From NCBI GenBank assembly GCA_910588845.1, contig CAJURU010000032.1:1-32072 (forward strand): 32,072 nt of DNA, read 5' to 3'. Source of the stretch: an uncultured Lachnospiraceae bacterium (GTDB lineage: Bacteria > Bacillota > Clostridia > Lachnospirales > Lachnospiraceae). Of this stretch, positions 31,171-32,072 are shown in pieces. The notes beneath the pieces are model-generated. The model searched no databases. It was not told the origin of the DNA and was given only the letters and a program-made list of their open reading frames with translations. Position 1 is the stretch's first letter. Every line of letters begins with the position of its first letter. The position numbers and the translations under genes were made by a program.

Positions 31171-32072
31171 GGGAGCCTCCTGTTTCTTCTAACATATCAT
31201 AAAATACATTTTCGGGTATGATTTCGATATTCTGCCCTTTTGATTTAAGGGATTCCGCCTTTTTCTGCTTGTTGCTTTTGCCATCTTTTATCAAAGGGCA
31301 GTAATCATTATTACCAAGTATGAGATAGTTTGTTTTGCGTGTCACAGAATCGGCGTTTATACCTCCGTGGTCTACAACAATCTGCATAGCCTCGTTTCGC
31401 GACATTTTTTCCAGAATGCCAGTAAAAACAAATACATTTCCGTATAGAGGATTTTCAGTATCTATATTTTCTGTGGAAGCAGTAATATCGGCAGAACGGA
31501 GTTTCTTGTAAGATGTCTTACAGGAATTGATAAATGATTCAAAAGTGCCGTATTTCATAAGCGCATCATTGCGCAATGCATCATAGCACTTTAACGTAAT
31601 GTGGCAATCAGATAATGAACGGTGAGCGTCGGTATAATCTATGCCATAAGCATACGAAAGCGTTGCCAGTTTATGATTATGGAAATCTGGATGAAGCCTG
31701 CGGGAGATGCGCATAGTGTCGACAAAATTATTAGATAATGGTCTGGAAAATAACATTTCAGAGTAATCATATAAAAAATTAATATCGAAGCTGACATTAT
31801 GCCCTAGCAGTATATCATCTCCTAAAAAGAATAAATATTTTTGTAAAGCGGGAACGATGTCAGGCGCATCGGAAAGCATTTCATTTGTGATACCTGTTAA
31901 ATCTGTGATAAAATCATCAACATATGTCCCATCGTCATACGGTTCAGGCTTAACCAAAGTAGAAAAACTGTCTATAATTTCAGCGTTAGAAATTTTAAGA
32001 GCCGATAATTCGATAATCTGATATGCTCCCCTTATGGTAGACAGATGAAATAATAAAACTGTCACTATAAGG
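31163..32072 (-). CDS. DnaQ-like DEDDh exonuclease fused to BRCT domain, cut by window end
   Basis: The frame is open to the window edge, so the start is uncertain (a GTG at 32065 is possible). The exonuclease fold shows the Exo II motif (GHNVSFDINFLYDY) and the Exo III motif (DAHRSLSDCHIT). The Exo I D-x-E that should stand just before IIELSALKISN is not seen; the aligned residues are H-L-S (FHLSTIRG). A C-terminal BRCT domain follows (about 210-295: LYGNVFVFTGILEKMSRNEA, then DSVTRKTNYLILG). This architecture belongs to DnaQ-BRCT proteins that process DNA ends. It is coupled to the downstream unknown gene. Confidence 0.85.
   Translation of the reverse strand, partial: LIVTVLLFHLSTIRGAYQIIELSALKISNAEIIDSFSTLVKPEPYDDGTYVDDFITDLTGITNEMLSDAPDIVPALQKYLFFLGDDILLGHNVSFDINFLYDYSEMLFSRPLSNNFVDTMRISRRLHPDFHNHKLATLSYAYGIDYTDAHRSLSDCHITLKCYDALRNDALMKYGTFESFINSCKTSYKKLRSADITASTENIDTENPLYGNVFVFTGILEKMSRNEAMQIVVDHGGINADSVTRKTNYLILGNNDYCPLIKDGKSNKQKKAESLKSKGQNIEIIPENVFYDMLEETGGSHE

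Noticed and set aside
1..32072. CRISPR arrays, rRNA genes, replication origins and known riboswitch classes
   Set aside because: No regularly spaced repeats, rRNA segments, DnaA-box clusters or recognisable aptamer cores were noticed by eye.

Overview
The window looks like a chromosomal segment of a spore-forming member of the Clostridia, most probably a Lachnospiraceae-like gut Firmicute. The evidence is the cotJ spore-coat genes, a GerMN lipoprotein, strong Gram-positive ribosome binding sites, DUF975 membrane proteins, TnpX-type recombinase elements and the core run comEC-holA-lepA-hemW. No search was run, so the taxonomic placement is inference.

Region 1 (1 to about 4077) is the end of an integrated mobile element. 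It holds the tail of an ABC-transporter ATPase, collapsed remnants of a serine recombinase, an AbiE toxin-antitoxin pair and a type III methyltransferase, then a small conserved gene and an intact large serine recombinase. The recombinase reads out of the element into the host cotJA-cotJB-cotJC operon, whose last gene is cut off after about 62 codons.

Region 2 (5037-11012) is a signalling and membrane block. A DUF975 membrane protein is followed by a response regulator, a histidine kinase and an HTH-TPR regulator read together. A convergent GntR-ABC ATPase-ABC permease operon ends just past them. Between the two convergent groups is a perfect hairpin whose minus-strand arm contains the ribosome binding site of a 19-codon micro-ORF.

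Region 3 (11013-22132) starts with the GntR operator and promoter and a 190-bp multi-hairpin inverted-repeat element. A co-directional run follows: comEA-like lipoprotein, response regulator, histidine kinase, GerMN lipoprotein and comEC, then holA, lepA and hemW. Several stops and starts overlap, so competence, signalling and envelope functions are probably co-transcribed.

Region 4 (22315-28889) holds two secreted Ig-like-domain proteins (one with a LamG-like domain, one GH43-like glycosidase), tRNA-Thr(CGT) with a clear promoter and terminator, a small membrane protein, an SH3-domain amidase and a relic of a class D beta-lactamase/BlaR-type penicillin-binding domain.

Region 5 (28958-32072) appears to be the start of a second integrated element. 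It contains a truncated-looking membrane ORF, candidate att repeats, a tyrosine integrase on the minus strand, a candidate divergent small RNA, an unknown gene and an exonuclease-BRCT protein that runs off the window and lacks a visible first catalytic motif.
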